Shown here one piece after another: positions 24,626-29,688 of a DNA stretch of 29,688 bases; positions within the stretch are counted from its first letter, which is position 1; every line of letters begins with the position of its first letter. Source of the DNA: JANWKA01 sp035533815 (GTDB lineage Bacteria > Bacteroidota > Bacteroidia > Chitinophagales > Chitinophagaceae); assembly GCA_035533815.1 (NCBI GenBank), contig DATLTB010000108.1, positions 1 to 29,688 on the forward strand. The letters are read 5' to 3'. The translations under genes and the position numbers were made by a program. The notes beneath the pieces are model-generated. The model had not been told where the DNA came from and did no database searches. It saw nothing but the letters and a program-made list of their open reading frames with translations.

Positions 24626-25450
24626 TCAAATCGTCTTACCCTTTTTATATATCCCCAGGATTTTCAGGCTGGCAGTGAGCGGACTGATCTTCCGGACCAC
24701 TTTTTCAAACTGCTCCAGTGCACTGAACTCCATATCGGCATGGAAATAATATTTCCATTCCGAACCGGGAATTGGGAAAGATTGCAGTTTGGATAGATTG
24801 ATCCCTTCTTCGGCGATCCGGGTAAGTACCGCAGCCAGGCTGCCCAGGGTATTGGAGGTATGGAAATAAATGGAAGATTTGTTCGGCTCCTTTTCCTTCA
24901 CCCTTTTTTCCTCCCGGCTCAGGGCCAGAAAACGGGTATAATTCTTTTTTTCAGTATGGATATTTGCCGCCAGTATCTCCAGGTTGAACAGGTCAGCGGC
25001 CAGCTTCCCCGCTATGGCTGCAGTATGTTTCATCCGTTTTTGCCGAACCAGTTTGGCACTCAGCGCAGTATCTTCAGTTTCCACTAACCTGAACCGGGGG
25101 TGGCGGCTCAGAAAATCCATGCATTGCAGCAGGGCCATAGGATGGGAATGGACTTCCCGGATATCGTCCATCGTCTGCCCTGGCAGCCCCATCAGGTGCT
25201 GGCGGATATGCAGATAAGTCTCCCCATTGACATAAAGGCCTGATTTCTGCAGCAAACTGTAATTGGGAAGGATACTCCCAGCGATGGAATTTTCTATGGC
25301 CATGATCCCATGATCCACTTCATTTTTCCTGACCCGGTTAATAAGTTCCGCGAAAGTGGAACAGGGAACTGGCTCTATATCGGTGCCGAAATAATTCCGG
25401 GCAGCAATCTCATGAAAGCAACCAGCATAACCCTGAATGGCAATTTTCAT
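24626..25450 (-). CDS. pheA: Prephenate dehydratase
   Basis: The 274-residue monofunctional enzyme converts prephenate to phenylpyruvate. The catalytic domain contains IAIQGYAGCFHEIAA, GIMAIENSIAGSI, HPMALLQC and the catalytic Thr-Arg-Phe at 172-174 (NYTRFLAL). A C-terminal ACT domain runs from about 192 to 270. The phenylalanine-binding signature GALV/ESRP of classical enzymes reads GSLA and QSFP here, so feedback binding may differ. It is the first structural gene of the aromatic operon and lies directly behind two attenuator-like elements with Phe/Tyr-rich leader peptides. Confidence 0.94.
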   Translation of the reverse strand: MKIAIQGYAGCFHEIAARNYFGTDIEPVPCSTFAELINRVRKNEVDHGIMAIENSIAGSILPNYSLLQKSGLYVNGETYLHIRQHLMGLPGQTMDDIREVHSHPMALLQCMDFLSRHPRFRLVETEDTALSAKLVRQKRMKHTAAIAGKLAADLFNLEILAANIHTEKKNYTRFLALSREEKRVKEKEPNKSSIYFHTSNTLGSLAAVLTRIAEEGINLSKLQSFPIPGSEWKYYFHADMEFSALEQFEKVVRKISPLTASLKILGIYKKGKTI

Positions 25451-25504
25451 TTTTTCAATTTTATATATTTATTTCCCCAGGCTTCTCCCTTAGAGTCATA
25501 AAAT

Positions 25505-25526
25505 AAAAAAACCCCGATTTCCGGGG
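25505..25526 (-). terminator. Second attenuator terminator, in front of pheA
   Basis: On the minus strand the stem is CCCCG/CGGGG around GAAAT, followed by TTTTTTTATTTT. It lies 22 bases after leader peptide 2 and 54 bases before the pheA ATG. It is inside the operon leader and would stop transcription before pheA, which is what an attenuator does. The 5' arm can pair instead with CTGGGG at 25569-25574. Confidence 0.78.
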
Positions 25527-25547
25527 CCCTCTTCGTTAACCTGTCTT

Positions 25548-25637
25548 TCAGACCATACCAAAGATACCCCCCAGCTTCCTGTCATAAAAGAAGTAATAAA
25601 AATATCCTGAATCCAGAGTATGGCTGATATGGCGCAT
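25548..25637 (-). CDS. Leader peptide 2 of the aromatic operon, seven consecutive Phe/Tyr codons
   Basis: This 29-codon open frame starts with ATG three bases after the U tract of the first terminator and ends with TGA at 25548-25550. Residues 12-18 are YFYYFFY (TAT TTT TAT TAC TTC TTT TAT), and a further Phe is at residue 26. It is too short for normal gene calling. A run of seven aromatic codons directly in front of a terminator and a Phe/Tyr operon is the hallmark of a ribosome-mediated attenuation leader. Translation is not proven. No Shine-Dalgarno is seen, which is usual for this phylum. CTGGGG (25569-25574), four codons after the run, is complementary to the terminator 5' arm. Confidence 0.82.
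   Translation of the reverse strand: MRHISHTLDSGYFYYFFYDRKLGGIFGMV
25569..25574 (-). promoter_or_regulatory. Putative antiterminator arm of attenuator 2
   Basis: CUGGGG inside leader peptide 2 can pair with CCCCGG (25521-25526) of the terminator stem: five Watson-Crick pairs plus one G-U. A ribosome stalled early in the aromatic run would leave it free, while a ribosome at the stop codon would mask it or pass it. The arm is short, so confidence is moderate. Confidence 0.5.
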
Positions 25638-25640
25638 AAT

Positions 25641-25668
25641 AAAAAAGCCCCGGGTGCTATCCTGAGGC
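25641..25668 (-). terminator. First attenuator terminator
   Basis: On the minus strand GCCTC and GGGGC pair (one U-G), with an inner GG/CC across an A-C mismatch and a six-base loop, followed directly by TTTTTT. It lies between leader peptides 1 and 2. Its 5' arm GCCTCAG (25662-25668) is also perfectly complementary to CTGAGGC at 25697-25703, so the two helices exclude each other. Confidence 0.75.
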
Positions 25669-25696
25669 CTTTACAATTTTATCAATTTGCAAACAA

Positions 25697-25703
25697 GCCT
25701 CAG
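25697..25703 (-). promoter_or_regulatory. Antiterminator arm of attenuator 1, overlapping the leader stop codon
   Basis: CTGAGGC contains the TGA stop of leader peptide 1 and pairs over seven bases with GCCTCAG (25662-25668). A ribosome finishing the leader would cover it and permit the terminator. A ribosome stalled on the upstream Phe/Tyr codons would leave it free to block the terminator. Confidence 0.72.
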
Positions 25704-25756
25704 TTTTGCCGATATCCGGTAAAATAATAATTCCCGTATGGAAAACAGAAGGTCAT
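25700..25756 (-). CDS. Leader peptide 1 of the aromatic operon
   Basis: The 18-codon frame reads MTFCFPYGNYYFTGYRQN and stops with TGA. Seven of 18 residues are Phe (3) or Tyr (4), including the run YYF at 10-12. It begins about 25 bases after the predicted -7 box, as expected for an attenuation leader. Its stop codon is part of the antiterminator arm, and the competing terminator follows after 31 bases. Together these make a classical Phe/Tyr attenuator. Expression is inferred. Confidence 0.82.
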   Translation of the reverse strand: MTFCFPYGNYYFTGYRQN

Positions 25757-25781
25757 TAGATTAAATCAATGAGAATTGGGA

Positions 25782-25812
25782 CAAAAATAACAAAAAACTA
25801 TAATAAAACAAA
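25782..25812 (-). promoter_or_regulatory. Promoter of the aromatic amino acid operon
   Basis: On the minus strand TTTG (25809-25812) and TATTTTTG (25782-25789) are separated by 19 bases. This matches both the Bacteroidota -33 TTTG and -7 TAnnTTTG elements and their usual spacing. Transcription would start near 25773-25777, shortly before leader peptide 1, giving a leader of about 325 bases before pheA. Confidence 0.7.
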
Positions 25813-25851
25813 AAATAGCCCCGGTTATTTAAAAAAATCCCCGATATCCTT

Positions 25852-25891
25852 AAAAAAATAAGAACCGCAGCTTCGCGAAACTGCGGTTCTT
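25852..25891 (-). terminator. Intrinsic terminator of the Ser/Thr-rich lipoprotein gene
   Basis: On the minus strand AAGAACCGCAG and CTGCGGTTCTT form an 11-base perfect stem around a 10-base loop, followed by ATTTTTTT. It begins 20 bases after the lipoprotein stop codon and insulates the aromatic operon from upstream transcription. Confidence 0.88.
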
Positions 25892-25910
25892 AATCCCTTT
25901 ACCAAACTGA

Positions 25911-26114
25911 TTAGTGCTTGGTGGTGTCCATCTTGCTGGTGTCCATGGACATATTTGAAGTGTCCATAGGAGCAGCAGCTGGTGCTGTTGTGGTGGTGTC
26001 CGTGGTCACGGAAGTGCTGTCGGAGGATGAGCTGCTGGAACCTGAATTGTGGCAGGCAACGGCAAAAAAGCCCAGACCCAATGCCAGAACACTGACTTTC
26101 AATACGTTTTTCAT
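25911..26114 (-). CDS. Small Ser/Thr-rich lipoprotein
   Basis: The 67-residue product has a signal sequence ending in a lipobox-like FAVAC (Cys21). It is followed by a run of serines, a Thr/Ala-rich stretch, and a tail built from repeated MDTS/MDT units. The mature part is low-complexity and acidic with no fold motif. Such small lipoproteins are frequent in Bacteroidota genomes and have no assigned function. A strong terminator follows the gene and a 16-base palindrome lies directly in front of the start codon. It is divergent from the second ECF sigma gene. Confidence 0.72.
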   Translation of the reverse strand: MKNVLKVSVLALGLGFFAVACHNSGSSSSSSDSTSVTTDTTTTAPAAAPMDTSNMSMDTSKMDTTKH

Positions 26115-26115
26115 T

Positions 26116-26131
26116 TTTAAAAGCTTTTAAA
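26116..26131. repeat. 16-base palindrome at the lipoprotein start
   Basis: TTTAAAAGCTTTTAAA is a perfect palindrome lying one base upstream of the ATG at 26114. It would sit in the 5' untranslated region. It could be an operator or simply AT-rich sequence. Confidence 0.4.
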
Positions 26132-26174
26132 TGTGAAGTAATACGATTTATGGTTAATCCCGGCTGGAGGAAAA

Positions 26175-26219
26175 GGTAACCCGCAGGGTAAGAAAAATTT
26201 TTGGTTACTTTGGGTTACC
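26175..26219. promoter_or_regulatory. Cluster of GGTTAC motifs between lipoprotein and sigma genes
   Basis: GGTAACCC (26175-26182) and GGGTTACC (26212-26219) form a perfect 8-base inverted repeat. A further GGTTAC at 26203 is spaced 10 bases from the one at 26213, on the same face of the helix. The cluster lies in the divergent promoter region and may be an operator for one or both genes. Confidence 0.45.
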
Positions 26220-26242
26220 AAAACCAGCTCAGGGGATAAATA

Positions 26243-26824
26243 GTGGGAACCAGTTTTTATCATAAGGAGGAAATTTCGGATTATCAGCTTCTTAAAGGAT
26301 TGGCCACCCATTCTACGGAAGCTTTGGAACATTTATATGCAGCATATTATCCCATGGCGCTGCAGCTGGTATCCTTAAATAGCGGAAATCAGGAAGACGC
26401 CAGGGATATTTTCCAGGAGGCTGTGATTGTAATTTATGAAAAATCGAGGGATGGTACCTTCGAACTGCATTGCCGCTTGAGGACTTTTTTGTATTCGGTT
26501 TGCCGGCATTTATGGCTGAAGAAACTGCAGCAGCGAGGTCGAAATATCCAGCTTGGACGGGAAACTGAAGACCTGGTATCCGTGGACAGCGATCTGGAAG
26601 AACAGTTATGGAAAGACAAGCAGTTCACGCTCATGAAATCAGCCATGGAGCAACTTGGGGAACCCTGCCGGACCATATTGGAAGATTATTACCTGAACCG
26701 GTTGACCATGCAGGACATAGTGGAAAAATACGGATATACCAATTCCGACAATGCCAAAAATCAGAAATACAAATGCTTGATGAGGTTGAAAAAAATATTT
26801 TTTACCGGACACACTAAATTATAG
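26243..26824 (+). CDS. ECF RNA polymerase sigma factor
   Basis: The 193-residue protein starts with GTG, and there is no internal ATG before region 2. Region 2 spans about 25-95 (EALEHLYAAYYPMALQL, EDARDIFQEAVIVIYEK, RTFLYSVCRHLWLKKL). Region 4 spans about 125-185 (MEQLGEPCRTILEDYYLNRLTMQDI, then YTNSDNAKNQKYKCLMRLKK). The NAKNQKYKC stretch is typical of a Bacteroidota ECF subgroup. It is followed after 10 bases by a membrane protein whose N-terminus looks like an anti-sigma domain and whose periplasmic part is a protease. The pair probably forms a signalling unit for envelope conditions, with targets unknown. Confidence 0.88.
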   Translation: MGTSFYHKEEISDYQLLKGLATHSTEALEHLYAAYYPMALQLVSLNSGNQEDARDIFQEAVIVIYEKSRDGTFELHCRLRTFLYSVCRHLWLKKLQQRGRNIQLGRETEDLVSVDSDLEEQLWKDKQFTLMKSAMEQLGEPCRTILEDYYLNRLTMQDIVEKYGYTNSDNAKNQKYKCLMRLKKIFFTGHTKL

Positions 26825-26828
26825 GAGG
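26823..26828 (+). promoter_or_regulatory. Canonical Shine-Dalgarno sequence of the protease gene
   Basis: AGGAGG lies six bases before the ATG at 26835. It stands out because strong Shine-Dalgarno sequences are rare in front of the other genes of this window and in the phylum. Confidence 0.6.
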
Positions 26829-26834
26829 AAGGAA

Positions 26835-27926
26835 ATGAAGGAATCCATGCACGAATTACATGAAATTGACCGGTACCTGAACAAGGAAATGGAAGGATCC
26901 GAACTGGAAGCTTTCGAACAGTTGCTTCTGCAGGATGCCGGGTTCCGAGCCAGAGTGAATGAACAGCTGGAATTCAGGGGAATCCTGAAAGCTTACCAGG
27001 ACCGCAGACTGCTGATTGATAAGATGGACCGGTTGGAATCCCTGCTCCCGACAACTCGATTGGGAACTGAACCCCTCAAACCCGGAACAACCCCAATCGT
27101 TATCCGAAATGTAAAATCCCTATGGATATCCATGGCCGCCGCCGCCTTGGTTGCCCTGTTGATCGTAGGTCCTGCCCTTTGGTATTCCGGCATGCTGAAA
27201 AAGGATAATAGCGGGGTCCGTTACCGGGAAATGAAACGAAGCCTGGAAAACCTCACCAGGTCTCAGAATGCCATAATCAACACGATTAAAACGATCAATG
27301 CACCGGTCAATCCGGGTACGTTCGGAGGGACTGGATTCGCCGTATCCAGTAATGGGTTGCTGGCTACCAACTACCATGTCGTGGAAAATGCAGATTCCAT
27401 ATATGTTCAGGATGATAAAGGAGAAGTGTTCAAGGTTAAGCTGATTTATCAGGATCCGGTCAGTGATCTGGCCGTACTGAAAATAATGGATTCTTCCTTC
27501 CGGTTGCCCCTCCTTCCTTATAAGCTGCTCAATAAAACAGCTGATGTGGGAGAGGATGTCTTTACCCTGGGATATCCCAAGAATAATATTGTTTATGGGA
27601 AAGGCTATATCAGTGCTGAAACAGGTTTCCGGGATGACACCAGCTCTTATCAGGTCACCCTCAATGTCAATCCGGGCAACAGCGGAGGACCTTTACTGGA
27701 TAATCGGGGTAATGTGGTGGGAATTGTCAGTGGAAAACAAACTCCCTCCAATGATATTGCCTTTGCCGTGAAATCTGTATTGCTCAATAATCTGCTGGAC
27801 AGCCTGGATACCGATACATTGATGAAAGTTCCCATGGTAAAACAGACGCCCCTGGATCACCTCAGCCGGGTTGACCAGATTAAAAAACTGGAAGATTACA
27901 TTTTCATCGTGAAAGTGTACAACTGA
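26835..27926 (+). CDS. Membrane-anchored trypsin-like protease with anti-sigma-like cytoplasmic domain
   Basis: The 363-residue protein has three parts. Residues 1-70 (HEIDRYLNKEMEGSELEAFEQLLLQD...) match the zinc-less anti-sigma-like domain seen in Bacteroidota sigma operons. A single membrane helix runs from about 96 to 117. The periplasmic part is a DegP/HtrA-type S1C protease with a full catalytic triad: His181 (ATNYHVVENA), Asp211 (SDLAVLK) and Ser283 (GNSGGPL). There is no PDZ domain; the protein ends about 30 residues after the barrel. It is co-transcribed with the ECF sigma gene. It may hold the sigma factor at the membrane and release it on periplasmic stress, but that mechanism is inferred. 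Confidence 0.87.
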   Translation: MKESMHELHEIDRYLNKEMEGSELEAFEQLLLQDAGFRARVNEQLEFRGILKAYQDRRLLIDKMDRLESLLPTTRLGTEPLKPGTTPIVIRNVKSLWISMAAAALVALLIVGPALWYSGMLKKDNSGVRYREMKRSLENLTRSQNAIINTIKTINAPVNPGTFGGTGFAVSSNGLLATNYHVVENADSIYVQDDKGEVFKVKLIYQDPVSDLAVLKIMDSSFRLPLLPYKLLNKTADVGEDVFTLGYPKNNIVYGKGYISAETGFRDDTSSYQVTLNVNPGNSGGPLLDNRGNVVGIVSGKQTPSNDIAFAVKSVLLNNLLDSLDTDTLMKVPMVKQTPLDHLSRVDQIKKLEDYIFIVKVYN

Positions 27927-27934
27927 TCAAACCA

Positions 27935-29584
27935 TCAGAGGGAAACTCCCCTTTTCCAGGGAATAAAATCGTCCTGCCCCCGCTGTACGGCCTTGGGGAC
28001 TATGAGACCACTCGCAACCTGGATGCAATATTCCAGGATTTCTTCACCGGATTGCTGGATGGTTTTTTCCCCGGTAATAATGCCCCCGCAGTCAATATCA
28101 ATAATATCAGCCATCTTGGTGGCTAAAGTTTTATTGGTGGAAATCTTTATAGTGGGACAGATGGGGTTGCCGGTTGGCGTTCCCAGACCGGTGGTAAAAA
28201 GGATCAGGGTGGCCCCGGAAGCTGCTTTCCCCGTAGTAGCTTCCACATCATTTCCAGGCGTGCAAAGCAAGTGCAAGCCTGCTTCCCTCACCGGTTCGGT
28301 ATAGTCAAGAACTCCTGTAATGGGGGACGTGCCCCCCTTTCTGGCAGCACCGGCAGATTTCATGGCATCCGTGATCAGTCCATCCCGGATATTGCCCGGT
28401 GAAGGATTCTTTTCGAATCCGGATCCTGCCCTTTTAGCCTGTTCCTGGTATTCCCTCATCAGGCTGCTGAATTTCTCTGCCAGCTCCTGATTCATGCACC
28501 GGTCCACCAGTTCCTGTTCCACCCCGCAGAGTTCCGGAAACTCCGCCAGGATAACTGACCCCCCCAGGCTGATCAGCAGATCGGCTGCCCATCCTACTGC
28601 CGGATTGGCAGAAATGCCTGAAAAACCATCGGATCCCCCGCATTTCACGCCCACGCATAGTTTGCTGAGCGGGGCTGGCTTTCGCCGGACCTCATTGGCC
28701 AGCATAAGACCCTCAAAGGTTTTTCGGATGGCATCTCCCAGCATCATATCCTGTTGCCCATATTGTTGTTGTTCAAAAAAGTATAATGGCTTGTCAAATG
28801 CCGGATTCCTGTCGAACAGGAATTTCCTGAACAGGGAAGTCTGCAGGTGCTGGCAACCCAGGCTAAGCACCGTGACCCCGGCCACATTAGGATGATCGGC
28901 ATAGGCAGCCAGCAGCTTGCCCAGGGTATCAGAATCCTGGTAGTTGCAACCGCAGCCTCCTTCATGATTCAGGAATTTAATGCCATCTATCTGGGGGAAC
29001 ACCCGGTTTGCCGTCAGGGTATCCTCCTGTTCCAGCAGTTGGGAGATATCCAGATCCTGTAATGACTTGCCGTTGCGGTACCAGGAAACCATTTCCCGGG
29101 TCTGCCGCTGATATTTTTCTGAAGTTCCATAACCCAGTTCCCGGGTTAATGCATCCCGGATGAAATCCATATTCCTGTTCTCACAAAATACAGTAGGAAT
29201 GAACAGCCAGTAATTCATGGTGCCTACTCTTGAGTCACTGCGCACATATCCATTGAAGGTCCGCTGCCGCCAACGGGAAACATCCGGAGGATGCCATTCG
29301 GATTGCCGGCTCTTTTTATATTGGGAATTGGCTGCATGCCGGATATTGGCTGTCGACAGGATCGCACCCCGCGACAAGGCGATGAGGGCTTCAGCCACTA
29401 AAACCCCATACATGTATACTCCTTCTCCTGGTTCCAGGGATTTCAACAGGAACTTATGCTTGGCAGGAACATTATTCAACAAATGAATGGTTTCCCCATT
29501 AATCCTGATCTCCTCATCCCGGTGAAGGTCAGTCAACGCTACCAGTACATTATCAGAGGGATGGACGAGGAGTACTTTTTGCAT
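27935..29584 (-). CDS. UxaA-family sugar-acid dehydratase (altronate/galactarate dehydratase type)
   Basis: The 549-residue protein has an N-terminal SAF domain (about 1-95, beginning VLLVHPSDNVLVALTDL). A D-galactarate/altronate dehydratase domain follows, with GYVRSDSRVGTMNYW, HEGGCGC, LSLGCQ, KCGGSDGFSG, SPGN, TPGNDVEATTG and DIDCGGIITGE. The conserved Cys, Gly and Asp motifs of the iron-dependent dehydratase are present. The expected GxRxDGRxGxRN motif reads SDSRVGTMN here. In the Campylobacter fucose locus UxaA-type proteins serve as fuconate dehydratase, so this gene could complement the sugar operon near 1620-5904. Altronate is the other main candidate. The gene is convergent with the protease gene (8-base gap). 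Confidence 0.9.
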   Translation of the reverse strand: MQKVLLVHPSDNVLVALTDLHRDEEIRINGETIHLLNNVPAKHKFLLKSLEPGEGVYMYGVLVAEALIALSRGAILSTANIRHAANSQYKKSRQSEWHPPDVSRWRQRTFNGYVRSDSRVGTMNYWLFIPTVFCENRNMDFIRDALTRELGYGTSEKYQRQTREMVSWYRNGKSLQDLDISQLLEQEDTLTANRVFPQIDGIKFLNHEGGCGCNYQDSDTLGKLLAAYADHPNVAGVTVLSLGCQHLQTSLFRKFLFDRNPAFDKPLYFFEQQQYGQQDMMLGDAIRKTFEGLMLANEVRRKPAPLSKLCVGVKCGGSDGFSGISANPAVGWAADLLISLGGSVILAEFPELCGVEQELVDRCMNQELAEKFSSLMREYQEQAKRAGSGFEKNPSPGNIRDGLITDAMKSAGAARKGGTSPITGVLDYTEPVREAGLHLLCTPGNDVEATTGKAASGATLILFTTGLGTPTGNPICPTIKISTNKTLATKMADIIDIDCGGIITGEKTIQQSGEEILEYCIQVASGLIVPKAVQRGQDDFIPWKRGVSL

Positions 29585-29612
29585 CCGAAAAAATTAATGT
29601 CTCAGAACTGCC

Positions 29613-29643
29613 CAAAGATACCATTCCGGATGCATTATATAAA
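29613..29643 (-). promoter_or_regulatory. Promoter of the UxaA-family gene
   Basis: On the minus strand TTTA (29640-29643) and TATCTTTG (29613-29620) are 19 bases apart. This is an exact -7 match with one mismatch at -33. The box ends 28 bases before the ATG at 29584. No gene is evident in the remaining bases up to the right edge. Confidence 0.55.
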
Positions 29644-29688
29644 TCTGTATCCGAAAAAAGCACTGGAACCCCTGCAGCCAAAGAAGTA

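Noticed and set aside
25461..25499. Short frame MTLREKPGEINI between the second terminator and pheA
   Set aside because: It has no aromatic codons, no following hairpin and no conserved feature; probably chance.
25800..25850. GGGG plus T-rich runs upstream of the aromatic promoter, considered as a third attenuator
   Set aside because: There is no complementary C-rich arm and no leader frame; the region lies upstream of the predicted transcription start.
29597..29688. Plus-strand open frame running off the right edge
   Set aside because: It is about 30 codons, overlaps the UxaA promoter, and shows no recognisable sequence.

Overview
The window looks like a Bacteroidota chromosome, possibly near Chitinophagales or Saprospirales, though I cannot place it more finely by eye. 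Four things point there. Good matches to the Bacteroidota -7 box TAnnTTTG sit in front of several genes. Shine-Dalgarno sequences are scarce. The families are typical of the phylum: FucP-type sugar permease, NIPSNAP, anti-sigma-like domains, and a DAHP synthase with a C-terminal chorismate mutase. The shikimate and leucine operons are also laid out as in that phylum. Coding is dense and there is no tRNA, rRNA, CRISPR array or intact mobile element.

Left part (1-7900). A Tat-type Gfo/Idh/MocA oxidoreductase runs off the left edge. Beside it lies a decayed IS5-type transposase fragment (about 1166-1530). A minus-strand operon (5904 down to 1620) follows: SDR dehydrogenase, fumarylacetoacetate-hydrolase-family enzyme, lactonase-type amidohydrolase, FucP-like permease and a small RlpA-like protein. 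This reads as non-phosphorylating oxidation of a deoxy-sugar such as L-fucose. A UxaA-family dehydratase at the right edge (29584-27935) could supply the missing dehydration step. Next come a small lipoprotein, a VOC-fold protein and a secreted protein made of two tandem copies of one domain.

Middle part (7905-18047). A complete leucine operon leuC-leuD-leuB-leuA is transcribed leftwards behind a Tam-like methyltransferase gene. A divergent gene encodes a 517-residue helical protein of unknown function. After it come a small membrane protein, a periplasmic thioredoxin-like protein, an ECF sigma factor with a zinc-type anti-sigma factor, and a NIPSNAP protein.

Right part (18150-29688). A seven-gene aromatic amino acid operon runs leftwards: pheA, aminotransferase, tyrA, DAHP synthase-chorismate mutase, aroB, aroA, aroC. 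Its roughly 330-base leader is the most striking element in the window. A clear promoter is followed by two consecutive attenuators. Each has a short open frame crowded with Phe and Tyr codons, a competing antiterminator helix and an intrinsic terminator. The first leader peptide is MTFCFPYGNYYFTGYRQN. The second contains seven consecutive aromatic codons (YFYYFFY). The operon therefore appears to be gated twice by Phe/Tyr-tRNA charging. To its right are a Ser/Thr-rich lipoprotein, a second ECF sigma factor and a membrane protein that joins an anti-sigma-like cytoplasmic domain to a periplasmic trypsin-like protease.
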